DNA of 64,000 bases from NCBI GenBank assembly GCA_043392685.1, contig JBHZGM010000008.1; one strand, 5' to 3'. Below the pieces are notes generated by a model. That model made no database searches, had not been told where the DNA came from, and saw nothing but the letters and a program-made list of their open reading frames with translations. A program made the translations under genes and the position numbers. This DNA comes from Metapseudomonas sp043392685 (lineage in GTDB: Bacteria; Pseudomonadota; Gammaproteobacteria; Pseudomonadales; Pseudomonadaceae). Of this stretch, positions 35,731 to 42,989 are shown one piece after another (position 1 is the stretch's first letter; each line of letters opens with the position of its first letter).

Positions 35731-36317
35731 TGAGACGCGGGCGCCTGGGTGGCTCCAGCCGGATGTCCGGCGCCCCGGCATCCGCGGGTTTCACCCTGAT
35801 CGAAATCCTCGTGGTGATGGTGGTCATCGCCTGCATGGCCGGTCTGGCGGTGGTCAGCGCCGGCGTCGCCGGTCCCGCCCGTGAACTCACCCATGAAGCC
35901 GATCGTCTCGCCGGGCTGATCGGCGTGCTCGCCGACGAGGCCGTGCTGGACAACCGCGAGTATGGCCTGCGTGTGGAGCGGGACCGCTACCAGGTCTTCT
36001 ACTACGACGAGGCCAGCGCCCGCTGGCAGGCGCTGGCCGACGGTGCCCGCCAGTTGCCGGAGTGGGCCGAACTGGCCATCGAACTGGACGGCGAGTCCCT
36101 GGTGCTGCCGACGCCAGCCAAGGACGGGAAGCAGGGCAAGGATGCGAAGACGGCCCCGCCGGTGCCGCAACTGATCATTCTTTCCAGCGGCGAGATCAGC
36201 CCCTTCCGCCTGGAAGTGGGCGAGCGGCGCAGGGACGGCCTGCGCCTGCAGCTTTCCAGCGACGGATTCCGTCTGCCCCGTGTCGAGGCAGTGGCTGGCA
36301 GGGGGCGCACCGGATGA
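35730..36317 (+). CDS. gspH: Minor pseudopilin GspH (XcpU)
   Basis: The 195-residue minor pseudopilin has a long basic leader (about 20 residues) ending at AG^FTLIEILVVMVVI. The body carries LADEAVLDNREYGLRVE and a beta-rich C-terminal domain. A Lys/Gly/Pro-rich insertion around residues 130-147 (PAKDGKQGKDAKTAPP) is unusual. A second ATG at 35763 would give a shorter leader and may be the real start. Minor pseudopilins form the tip with I, J and K. Confidence 0.9.
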   Translation: MRRGRLGGSSRMSGAPASAGFTLIEILVVMVVIACMAGLAVVSAGVAGPARELTHEADRLAGLIGVLADEAVLDNREYGLRVERDRYQVFYYDEASARWQALADGARQLPEWAELAIELDGESLVLPTPAKDGKQGKDAKTAPPVPQLIILSSGEISPFRLEVGERRRDGLRLQLSSDGFRLPRVEAVAGRGRTG

Positions 36318-36706
36318 GAAGCAGCCGCGCGTTCACCCTGATCGAGGTGCTGGTGGCGCTGGCCATTTTCGCGGTGGTCGCCGCCAGCGTCCTCACCGCC
36401 AGCGCGCGCAGCCTGCAGATCGCTGCACGCCTGGAAGACAAGACCCTGGCGATGTGGATCGCCGACAACCGCCTGGCCGAGCTCCAGTTGCGTGAAACGC
36501 CACCCTCCAACGGCAAGGACAAGGGCGAGCTGGATTACGGCGGGCGCCGCTGGGAATGGCAAAGCGAAGTGGAAGGCACCAGTGACCCGGCCCTGCGCCG
36601 GGTCACCCTCTGGGTGGCACCACGCCCGACCCGGGGCGCCGGCGTTGGCAAGCTGGAGGATCGCGCCAGCGTACGCCTGGTGGGCTTTATCGGGAGCACG
36701 CCATGA
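36314..36706 (+). CDS. gspI: Minor pseudopilin GspI (XcpV)
   Basis: The 130-residue protein has the leader MRSSRA^FTLIEVLVALAIFAVVAAS, with the prepilin site cleaving after Ala rather than Gly, as in several GspI proteins. ADNRLAELQLRE and YGGRRWEWQSEVEG are typical for the family. GspI nucleates the minor pseudopilin tip with J and K. Start codon overlaps the gspH stop by 4 nt and its own end overlaps gspJ. Confidence 0.93.
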   Translation: MRSSRAFTLIEVLVALAIFAVVAASVLTASARSLQIAARLEDKTLAMWIADNRLAELQLRETPPSNGKDKGELDYGGRRWEWQSEVEGTSDPALRRVTLWVAPRPTRGAGVGKLEDRASVRLVGFIGSTP

Positions 36707-37422
36707 AACGCGCGGCGGGCTTCACCTTGCTGGAGCTGCTGATCGCCATCGCCATCTTTGCGCTGCTGGCGATAGGCACCTGGCGAATGCTTGGCGCGGT
36801 TCTCGACTCCGACGAAGCGACACGGGTGCAGGAGCAGCAGTTGCGTGAGCTGGTGCGCGCGATCTCCGCTTTCGAGCGGGATATCCGCCAGGTGGTTTCC
36901 CGCCCCGTCCGCGATGCCTATGGCGAGTCCCGAGCTGCGCTACTGGGGGCGCGGGAAGGTGGCAACGACAACCTGGAGCTCACCCGCAATGGCTGGCGAA
37001 ACCCGACCGGGATGCAGCGCTCGCGCCTGCAGAGGGTGCGTTGGCAGCTCTCCGGCGAGCGCCTGGAACGGCGCTACTGGACGGTGCTGGACCAGGCCCA
37101 GGACAGCCTGCCGCGCGTCCAGAACGCGCTGGATGGGGTCACCTCGATGAAATTGCGCTACATGGACGACAGTGGCGACTGGCAGAACAGCTGGCCGCCG
37201 GCCGGCCTGCCGGAGGATGAAGGTCTGGACCGCCTGCCACGCGCCCTGGAACTGACCCTGGAGCACCGCCGCTATGGTGAGCTGCGCCGGGTGCTGCGCC
37301 TGGTGGAAACCCCGCCGAGGCAGCTGCAGCAGGCCGGAGGCAGCCAGCCGGACGAGGAGCAGCAGAATCCGCAGAACCCGCAGGGCAGCCAGCAAGGTGG
37401 CAACCAGGAGCAGCCGCAATGA
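36703..37422 (+). CDS. gspJ: Minor pseudopilin GspJ (XcpW)
   Basis: The 239-residue protein has leader and cleavage site AAG^FTLLELLIAIAIFALLA, then the GspJ core with AISAFERDIRQVVSRPVRD, LELTRNGWRNP and RWQLSGERLERRYWTVLD. From about residue 205 a Gln/Asn-rich, low-complexity tail (QNPQNPQGSQQGGNQEQPQ) extends beyond the folded domain. The gene overlaps both neighbours by four bases. Confidence 0.93.
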   Translation: MKRAAGFTLLELLIAIAIFALLAIGTWRMLGAVLDSDEATRVQEQQLRELVRAISAFERDIRQVVSRPVRDAYGESRAALLGAREGGNDNLELTRNGWRNPTGMQRSRLQRVRWQLSGERLERRYWTVLDQAQDSLPRVQNALDGVTSMKLRYMDDSGDWQNSWPPAGLPEDEGLDRLPRALELTLEHRRYGELRRVLRLVETPPRQLQQAGGSQPDEEQQNPQNPQGSQQGGNQEQPQ

Positions 37423-38390
37423 AGCGCCAGGCGGGCGTCGCCTTGCTCACCGTGCTGCTGGTGGTCGCGGTGGTCACAGTGGTTTGCGCCGGCCTGATCG
37501 CCCGCACCCAGTTGTCCATCCGTTCCAGCGGCAATGAACTGCACAGCCGCCAGGCGGCCCAGTACGCCCTCGGCGGCGAGGCCCTGGCCGAAGCCATTCT
37601 CGTGCGCGACCTGCGCCAGGGCGATCCACGGACACCGGTGGATCACCTGGGCGAGGCCTGGGCGCTGCCCCTCACCACCTTCAAGCTGGATGACGGCGGC
37701 TCGCTCAGCGTGCGCATCGAAGACCCGAGCGGCCGCTTCAACCTCAACAGCCTGGTGCGGGACGGCCAGCTCAACGAGCGCAGCATTCGCCAGTTTCGTC
37801 GCCTGCTGCAGCGCCTGGAAATCGAGGCTCCCTACACCGAGCGGCTGGTGGACTGGCTCGACCCTGACCAGGAGCCCTTCGGCCCCAATGGCGCTGAAGA
37901 CAACCAGTACCTGCTGTTGCAGCCGCCCTATCGTGCGGCCAATCACGCCATGGGCGATGTGTCCGAGCTGCGCCTGGTGCTAGGCATGACGGAGCAGGAC
38001 TACCGCAAGCTGCTGCCTTACGTCACCGTGCTGCCGCCGAACGCACCGCTCAACGTCAACACCGCCAACGCGCTGGTGCTGTCCACCCTGGCCGACAACC
38101 TCGACGCCGCCAGCGGCGGATTGCTGATGGCAGCGCGGGGCACCACGGGCTTTCGCAGCCTGGATGCCTTCCTCGGTCAACCGGCACTGGCCGGGATGGG
38201 GCTGGAGGCTCAGGGACTGGCGGTGGGCAGTCAGTATTTCAACGTGATCAGCGAGGTTCGCCTCGCCGGTCGCCGCCAGGTTCTGGTCAGTACCCTGCAG
38301 CGCGGCAGCGACGGCAAGGTACGGGTTCTCTCTCGCGATCTCGGGCAGGGCGGATTGCCGCCGGCGCCCGTCAAGGAGCCGCAGTCATGA
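37419..38390 (+). CDS. gspK: Minor pseudopilin GspK (XcpX)
   Basis: The 323-residue protein is the largest minor pseudopilin and lacks Glu5: QAG^VALLTVLLVVAVVTVV. EDPSGRFNLNSLV, WLDPDQEPFGPNGAEDNQYL (a Ca2+-binding loop), APLNVNTANALVLSTL and the salted helix-hairpin-helix-like segments are standard for GspK. It caps the pseudopilus tip. Neighbour overlaps of 4 nt at each end support one polycistronic message. Confidence 0.94.
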   Translation: MKRQAGVALLTVLLVVAVVTVVCAGLIARTQLSIRSSGNELHSRQAAQYALGGEALAEAILVRDLRQGDPRTPVDHLGEAWALPLTTFKLDDGGSLSVRIEDPSGRFNLNSLVRDGQLNERSIRQFRRLLQRLEIEAPYTERLVDWLDPDQEPFGPNGAEDNQYLLLQPPYRAANHAMGDVSELRLVLGMTEQDYRKLLPYVTVLPPNAPLNVNTANALVLSTLADNLDAASGGLLMAARGTTGFRSLDAFLGQPALAGMGLEAQGLAVGSQYFNVISEVRLAGRRQVLVSTLQRGSDGKVRVLSRDLGQGGLPPAPVKEPQS

Positions 38391-39529
38391 CACAGGCTTG
38401 TATCTTCCTCCCGGTGGCCGCCTGTACCCAGCTGGACACCGAACTGGAAGTGCTGCTCTGGCAAGGAGGCACGGGCCGTCGCCTGCCATTGGCCAGGGCG
38501 CTGGAAGAGGTGGCGCCGCCCTGGCGCCTGATCCTGCCGGTGGAGGCGGTGACCTGTTGCGCGGTCCGCCTGCCTACCCGCAAGGGCCGCTGGTTACGCC
38601 AGGCATTGCCTTACGCGGTGGAGGAGCTGCTGGCCGATGAGGTGGAAAGCTTCCACCTCGGGCTGGGTGGAGCCTTGGCCGATGGCCGGCACCGGGTGTT
38701 CGCGGTGCGTCGAGCCTGGCTGGCAGGCTGGATGGACCTGGCCGGCAAGCTCGGCCCGGCGCCTGTGGCCATCCATGTCGATGCCGACCTGCTGCCGGAA
38801 CAGGGCACCCAGTTGCTCTGGCTGGATCAGCGCTGGCTGCTGGGCGGTGAAGGCGGCGCCCGGCTCGCTTTCGCGGAAGCCGACTGGCCCGTCCTGAAGG
38901 ACGCCTGCGTTGCGCCCCGCAGCGGCCATGCACCCGCTGACCGCCAGGTACTGGATGGCGTCGACGAGTGGCGCGATGAAGGCGATGCCCATGGCTGGCT
39001 GGCGGCGCAGAAGGGCTGCGACCTGGCCCAGGGAGAATTCACCCTGGTGGAGGAACGCCAGCGCTGGTCGCGCTGGAAGCCACTGCTGGGGCTGGTGGGT
39101 TTGTGGCTGTTGCTGCAGTGGGGCTTCAACCTGGTCCAGGCCTGGCAACTGCAGCGTCAGGGCGACACTTACGCGGCTGCCAACGAAAGCCTCTATCGCG
39201 AGCTGTTTCCCCAGGACAGCAAGCTGGTGAACCTGCGGGCCCAGTTCGACCAGCACCTGGCCGAGGGCTCTACCTCGGGTCAGGGCCGTCTGCTGGCACT
39301 GCTCGGCCAGGCGGCCCAGGCGCTGATCAGCGAAGGCGCGCAGGTGAGGGTGCAGCAACTGGATTTCAGCGAGACACGGGGCGACCTCGCGTTGCAGGTA
39401 CAGGCACCGGGTTTCGATGCTCTGGAGCGCCTGCGCGAGCGCCTGATCGGCAGCGGGCTTTCCGTACAGATGGGTTCGGCCAGCCGTGACGACAGCGGCG
39501 TCAGCGCGCGCCTGGTGATAGGAGGATGA
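38387..39529 (+). CDS. gspL: Type II secretion platform protein GspL (XcpY)
   Basis: The 380-residue bitopic protein has a cytosolic actin-like domain (about 1-225; RKGRWLRQALPYAVEELLAD is conserved) that recruits GspE, one membrane helix (about 229-247, PLLGLVGLWLLLQWGFNLV) and a periplasmic ferredoxin-like domain (about 290-380). It pairs with GspM encoded next. Confidence 0.94.
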   Translation: MTQACIFLPVAACTQLDTELEVLLWQGGTGRRLPLARALEEVAPPWRLILPVEAVTCCAVRLPTRKGRWLRQALPYAVEELLADEVESFHLGLGGALADGRHRVFAVRRAWLAGWMDLAGKLGPAPVAIHVDADLLPEQGTQLLWLDQRWLLGGEGGARLAFAEADWPVLKDACVAPRSGHAPADRQVLDGVDEWRDEGDAHGWLAAQKGCDLAQGEFTLVEERQRWSRWKPLLGLVGLWLLLQWGFNLVQAWQLQRQGDTYAAANESLYRELFPQDSKLVNLRAQFDQHLAEGSTSGQGRLLALLGQAAQALISEGAQVRVQQLDFSETRGDLALQVQAPGFDALERLRERLIGSGLSVQMGSASRDDSGVSARLVIGG

Positions 39530-40050
39530 AGATGCTCGATGCAATCAAGGCGCCCCTGCAGACGCAGTGGCAGGCTTCGTCCCTCGGTGTTCGCTGGCGC
39601 GCGCTGCCGGCCAGGGACCGCACGGCGTTGCTGGGGCTCGGCCTGTTCCTTGGCCTGGTCCTGCTCTATCTGTTGCTCTGGTTGCCGGCCGAGCGCCGTC
39701 TGGCCAGCGCCCGCGAGTACTTCGAGGCCCAGCGCAGCCTGCATGCCTATCTGCAGCAGCGTGCTCCCGAGGCGCGATCGCTTCAGAGCCAGCCGCGGAG
39801 CCAGGTGGACCCGGAGCGCCTGCAGGGGCTGGTGACCGCCAGCGCCGCCGAACAGGGGCTGGCCGTCGAGCGTGTCGACAGCGATGCGCCCGGCTCGGTG
39901 CAGGTGAGCCTGCAGCCTGCCGCGTTTCCCGGCCTCCTGCGCTGGTTCGGCGTGCTGGAAGGGCAGGGGGTTCGCATCGACGAAGCCGGGCTGGACCGTA
40001 ATGAAGATGGCCGCGTCGCTGCGCGTGTATCGCTGAAGGTAGGGAGCTGA
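39526..40050 (+). CDS. gspM: Type II secretion platform protein GspM (XcpZ)
   Basis: The 174-residue protein has a short cytosolic N-terminus with WRALPARDRTALLGLGLFLG, a single membrane helix (about 35-52) and a periplasmic ferredoxin-like domain ending in RVSLKVGS. It forms a heterocomplex with GspL. The start is either ATG 39526 or ATG 39532, two codons later. No gspN follows, as in Pseudomonas xcp. The operon ends here; the next 100 bp contain only a weak hairpin before the tRNA promoter. Confidence 0.92.
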   Translation: MKMLDAIKAPLQTQWQASSLGVRWRALPARDRTALLGLGLFLGLVLLYLLLWLPAERRLASAREYFEAQRSLHAYLQQRAPEARSLQSQPRSQVDPERLQGLVTASAAEQGLAVERVDSDAPGSVQVSLQPAAFPGLLRWFGVLEGQGVRIDEAGLDRNEDGRVAARVSLKVGS

Positions 40051-40149
40051 TTGCGCCCCGGCATCGTGCATGTGCACCGTCCTGGTGCGCGTTGCGCTGT
40101 GAGGAACAGGGTCAAGAGGCGCGCCTTCAGAAAAAATCCATACAGGGTG

Positions 40150-40178
40150 TTGACTTAGCGAAGCCCTCTGCGTAAATT
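40150..40178 (+). promoter_or_regulatory. Sigma70 promoter of the tRNA operon
   Basis: TTGACT (40150-40155) and TAAATT (40173-40178) are separated by 17 bp, followed by a GC-rich discriminator GCGCGCC. The first tRNA begins 20 nt beyond the -10. The GC-rich discriminator is typical of stringently controlled stable-RNA promoters. Confidence 0.8.
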
Positions 40179-40197
40179 GCGCGCCTCGCAAGGCGAT

Positions 40198-40273
40198 GGG
40201 TGATTAGCTCAGCCGGGAGAGCATCTGCCTTACAAGCAGAGGGTCGGCGGTTCGATCCCGTCATCACCCACCA
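40198..40273 (+). tRNA. tRNA-Val (anticodon TAC)
   Basis: A 76-nt cloverleaf with encoded CCA. Acceptor stem GGGTGAT pairs with ATCACCC, the anticodon arm is TCTGC-CTTACAA-GCAGA with anticodon TAC, and the T arm contains GGTTCGATCC. It is the first of three tRNAs in this operon. Confidence 0.97.
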
Positions 40274-40309
40274 TTCCTTGTGAATTTCGGACGCAAGTCC
40301 GGCCGACGC

Positions 40310-40386
40310 GCAGCGGTAGTTCAGTCGGTTAGAATACCGGCCTGTCACGCCGGGGGTCGCGGGTTCGAGTCCCGTCCGCTGCGCCA
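40310..40386 (+). tRNA. tRNA-Asp (anticodon GTC), copy 1
   Basis: A 77-nt cloverleaf with encoded CCA. Acceptor stem GCAGCGG pairs with CCGCTGC; the anticodon loop CTGTCAC presents GTC; the T loop is GGTTCGAGTCC. The discriminator is G. It lies 36 nt after the valine tRNA. Confidence 0.97.
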
Positions 40387-40488
40387 TATTTCCCATGTTC
40401 GAGTCGCTCGGACATGAGGCGGCAAGGTCCACAGGGCCGGGTCGCCAGACGATGCAAAGGTTTCACCGGACGCAAGTCCAGCCGACAC

Positions 40489-40565
40489 GCAGCGGTAGTT
40501 CAGTCGGTTAGAATACCGGCCTGTCACGCCGGGGGTCGCGGGTTCGAGTCCCGTCCGCTGCGCCA
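40489..40565 (+). tRNA. tRNA-Asp (anticodon GTC), copy 2
   Basis: Identical to copy 1 over 77 nt. The 20 nt ahead of each copy are also almost identical (CGGACGCAAGTCCGGCCGAC at 40288 against CGGACGCAAGTCCAGCCGAC at 40468), so the tRNA and its leader were duplicated as one block. Confidence 0.97.
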
Positions 40566-40573
40566 TATAGAGA

Positions 40574-40605
40574 AGCCCTCAGGTAGCGATACCTGGGGGC
40601 TTTTT
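40574..40605 (+). terminator. Terminator of the tRNA operon
   Basis: AGCCC-TC-AGGTA and TACCT-GG-GGGCT form an imperfect stem around GCGA, followed by TTTTT (40601-40605), 9 nt after the last CCA. Confidence 0.9.
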
Positions 40606-40730
40606 CTTTTCTCTCTTGCGCATTTTTCGATTCTGCTCCCCAGAAGTCATTTTCCGGTCACCTGGGATGGTTACCTTCCTTGCACGGGTTTTGTTTCCTT
40701 GAACCCTGTCGAAACCGGGAGGAGCGCGCG

Positions 40731-40817
40731 ATGGACGACTACCAGGAAGAAATTCTCGATTTTCACGCTGGCGAGCAGGACCCGCTGGAGCCGGCGGACG
40801 ACGCCACCGAAATGTGA
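40731..40817 (+). CDS. Small acidic ORF, 28 residues
   Basis: An ATG at 40731 preceded at good distance by GGGAGGAG opens a 28-codon frame that begins MDDYQEEILDFHAGEQ and ends DATEM. It is strongly acidic with no signal or membrane segment. The stop codon abuts the stop of the convergent AraC gene. The excellent ribosome binding site and lack of overlap argue for a real small protein, but I recognise no family. Confidence 0.5.
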   Translation: MDDYQEEILDFHAGEQDPLEPADDATEM

Positions 40818-41855
40818 TCAGCCTGCTTGGCGCTGGGCGCGGCGGAACTCGCCCGGCGTGCTGCCGCTCCAGCGCTTGAAGGCACGTTGGAAGGCTTCCG
40901 CTGAGGCAAAACCGAGCAGGTAGGCGATTTCGCCGAAGGCCAGTTCGGTGTCGCGGATGTAAGCCATGGCCAGGTCGCGGCGGGTTTCATTGAGGATGGC
41001 GCGGTATTGGGTGCCTTCCTCGGCCAGCTTGCGGCGCAGGGTCCAGCTGGGCATCTGCAGGCGCGCCGCCACTTCTTCCAGATCGGGTTCCCGTCCGTGC
41101 AGCAGCGGCCCCAGCAACTGGGTGATGCGCTCGCGCAGGCTGCGGGTGCGGGTCAGCTGCAGCAGCTCCCTTTCGCAGATATCCAGCAATTGCCGCCAGG
41201 TGCCGGGGCAGTGTTCGCGGCCGCGCAGCGCCAGGGTGTCCTGGGACAGGCGCAACTGATTGGCGCCCGCCTCGAACTCCACCGGACATCCGAAATGCTC
41301 GGCATAGCGCTCGGCATAGTCCGGCGCGGCGAATTCGATTTCGACTTTCTCGACGCGGATGCCAGTGCCGGCCAACTGGCTCAGATGGCTCTGCCAGCCC
41401 GCCAGAACCGAGTCCACCACGAAGCGGTTATAGGCGTTGTACGGGCTGATGGAATAGAAACGCAGCCAGGCGCCCTTGCGGTCTTCGTGGAAGCTGGACT
41501 GGCCTCGGTAGTTGCTGGCGTAGAGTCGTTCGAAACGGGTCAGGGCGCGGGCGGCTTCCCGCAGATTGGGCGCCTGCTCCGCGCAGACGCCGGTCAGGCC
41601 CAGGTGGCCGAGGCGGCTGAGGCGACCCATGGCCAGGCCCAGGGCAGGGTCGCCGCAGAGCTGGATGGCGGCATGGCCAAGGCGCATGTAGCGCGGGATC
41701 GACAGGCGTCCGTGGGGATCGGCGAAGCGCGCGGCATCCAGGCCGAAGCGTTCCAGCAGTTCCGTCGGGGACTGGCCGGCCTGCTCCAGGGCCGCGGCCA
41801 GACTGTGGACGAAGTTGACCGAAAGATCGCCCAGCTTCACCCGTTGCGTTTTCAT
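40818..41855 (-). CDS. AraC-family transcriptional regulator, probable regulator of fadH
   Basis: The 345-residue protein has the arabinose-binding-superfamily N-terminal domain (about 15-210; SIPRYMRLGHAAIQLCGDPALGL) and a C-terminal double HTH: LEEVAARLQMPSWTLRRKLAEEGTQY and AEAFQRAFKRWSGSTPGEFR. It overlaps the upstream nitrilase-like gene by ATGA, so they form an operon divergent from fadH. Direct repeats in the shared promoter space look like its operator. By context it may sense a fatty acid or CoA derivative; this is inference. The ATG at 41855 gives MKTQRVKLGDL. Confidence 0.88.
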   Translation of the reverse strand: MKTQRVKLGDLSVNFVHSLAAALEQAGQSPTELLERFGLDAARFADPHGRLSIPRYMRLGHAAIQLCGDPALGLAMGRLSRLGHLGLTGVCAEQAPNLREAARALTRFERLYASNYRGQSSFHEDRKGAWLRFYSISPYNAYNRFVVDSVLAGWQSHLSQLAGTGIRVEKVEIEFAAPDYAERYAEHFGCPVEFEAGANQLRLSQDTLALRGREHCPGTWRQLLDICERELLQLTRTRSLRERITQLLGPLLHGREPDLEEVAARLQMPSWTLRRKLAEEGTQYRAILNETRRDLAMAYIRDTELAFGEIAYLLGFASAEAFQRAFKRWSGSTPGEFRRAQRQAG

Positions 41856-42784
41856 CGGGCACCCAGCCAGGCATTCAGCAGATGGCTGCCCGGCGCCTGG
41901 CTGGCCTGCGCGGCGCCCGTTGGGGTCAGCACGCTGCCGGTCGGCGCGTTGTGCAGGGGCCAGAGCCGGCCACGGAGGAAGAGCGTTTCGCTGGCGCTGG
42001 TCTGGCCGTCGCTCAGGGTGACCTCGCTCTGCGGATAGCCCGAAGCCCAGCTGCGGGTAATGGTTACCTGGCCGCTGGCGGTCTGCAGCTCCTGGCGCGA
42101 TTCGTGGCGGGTGCTCTGTGGCCAGGGCTGGCTGAAGGGCTCGCCGAGCAGGCTGCCGTCCGGGGAGAAGGCCAGGGCCAGGTTGTAGAGGCCGCCGTGG
42201 CCGCTGCGCAGTTTGCCTTCCTTGAAGTAGGGCGAAGGCAGGAGGATGGAGCCGGCGAGGAGGGTGACCCGATATTCGCCGGCCAGGCGGCTGAACAGCT
42301 TCTGGTAGTCCCGCGCCATGCGTCGGGCCTTGGCGCGCAGCAGGGCTTCCTCCAGGTCCTGGCCCTGGAGGTACAGGCGGCCGAGCAGGGTCGGGTGGCT
42401 GAGGGTGAGCAGCCGGCTGCCTTCGGCGAAGGTGCGGGCCTGATAGAGGTTGTGCTTTTCGTCCCGCAGCAGCAGCCAGGTGCCGATGTGGTCCGGCAGG
42501 GCGACCACGGTCCGTTCGTTGAGCAGGCCCCGGGCGCGGGCCTGGTCGAGGGCCGCCACGAGCTTCATGCGCAACAGGTCGGGGTCGCGGTAGTCGCTGG
42601 GGTAGAGCTCCGGGCGGATCACCAGCAGGTTGCCGCTCGCGCTGGCCGCACCGACATCGCTGGCCAGGCTGGCGCGCAGATCGGACAGGTAGTGGATGCG
42701 CGGGCGTTCGCCGGTCCATACCGCATAGGCGGTCAGGCAGCTCACCAGGATGGCGGCGATCAGGGGCGTCAGCAGTTTGCGCAT
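41852..42784 (-). CDS. Nitrilase-superfamily-like protein lacking the usual active site
   Basis: The 310-residue protein begins with a membrane/signal segment (LLTPLIAAILVSCLTAYAVW) and then shows a carbon-nitrogen hydrolase-like order: VVALPDHIGTWLL where the family has a catalytic Glu, and YRVTLLAGSILLPSPYF with FSPDGSLLGEPFSQPWP. A catalytic Cys in an ICYE-type motif is not seen, and the chain has no Cys after residue 16. It is likely an exported or membrane-anchored pseudoenzyme, or a distant relative. It is coupled to the AraC regulator gene downstream. Confidence 0.6.
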   Translation of the reverse strand: MRKLLTPLIAAILVSCLTAYAVWTGERPRIHYLSDLRASLASDVGAASASGNLLVIRPELYPSDYRDPDLLRMKLVAALDQARARGLLNERTVVALPDHIGTWLLLRDEKHNLYQARTFAEGSRLLTLSHPTLLGRLYLQGQDLEEALLRAKARRMARDYQKLFSRLAGEYRVTLLAGSILLPSPYFKEGKLRSGHGGLYNLALAFSPDGSLLGEPFSQPWPQSTRHESRQELQTASGQVTITRSWASGYPQSEVTLSDGQTSASETLFLRGRLWPLHNAPTGSVLTPTGAAQASQAPGSHLLNAWLGAR

Positions 42785-42850
42785 GGAATGTCCGGGGCGT
42801 GGGAATGCCGATCAGGGTAGGGGACGCACTGCCGATTGCCAAGGGTCGCT

Positions 42851-42887
42851 GTCATTTTCGATCAGTAACTTGTCAATTCCGATCATT
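42851..42887. promoter_or_regulatory. Direct-repeat operator between the AraC operon and fadH
   Basis: GTCATTTTCGATCAGT (42851-42866) and GTCAATTCCGATCATT (42872-42887) match at 13 of 16 positions and are offset by exactly 21 bp, two helical turns. Paired direct repeats at this spacing are the usual form of AraC-family binding sites. They lie 103 bp before fadH and 67 bp from the divergent operon. Confidence 0.65.
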
Positions 42888-42989
42888 GAGCGGGCGGGGG
42901 CGGCTCTTTATCGTCTGCCCCATAACCGACTCCTGCCCGCAGAGGCCAGGGGCACTTTCGTGAATAGCACCGCCTGTTGTGGAGGAACC

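Noticed and set aside
40310..40565. The two identical tRNA-Asp genes as attachment sites of an integrative element
   Set aside because: The DNA between them is only about 100 bp of tRNA leader and spacer, both copies are complete, and no integrase gene is near.
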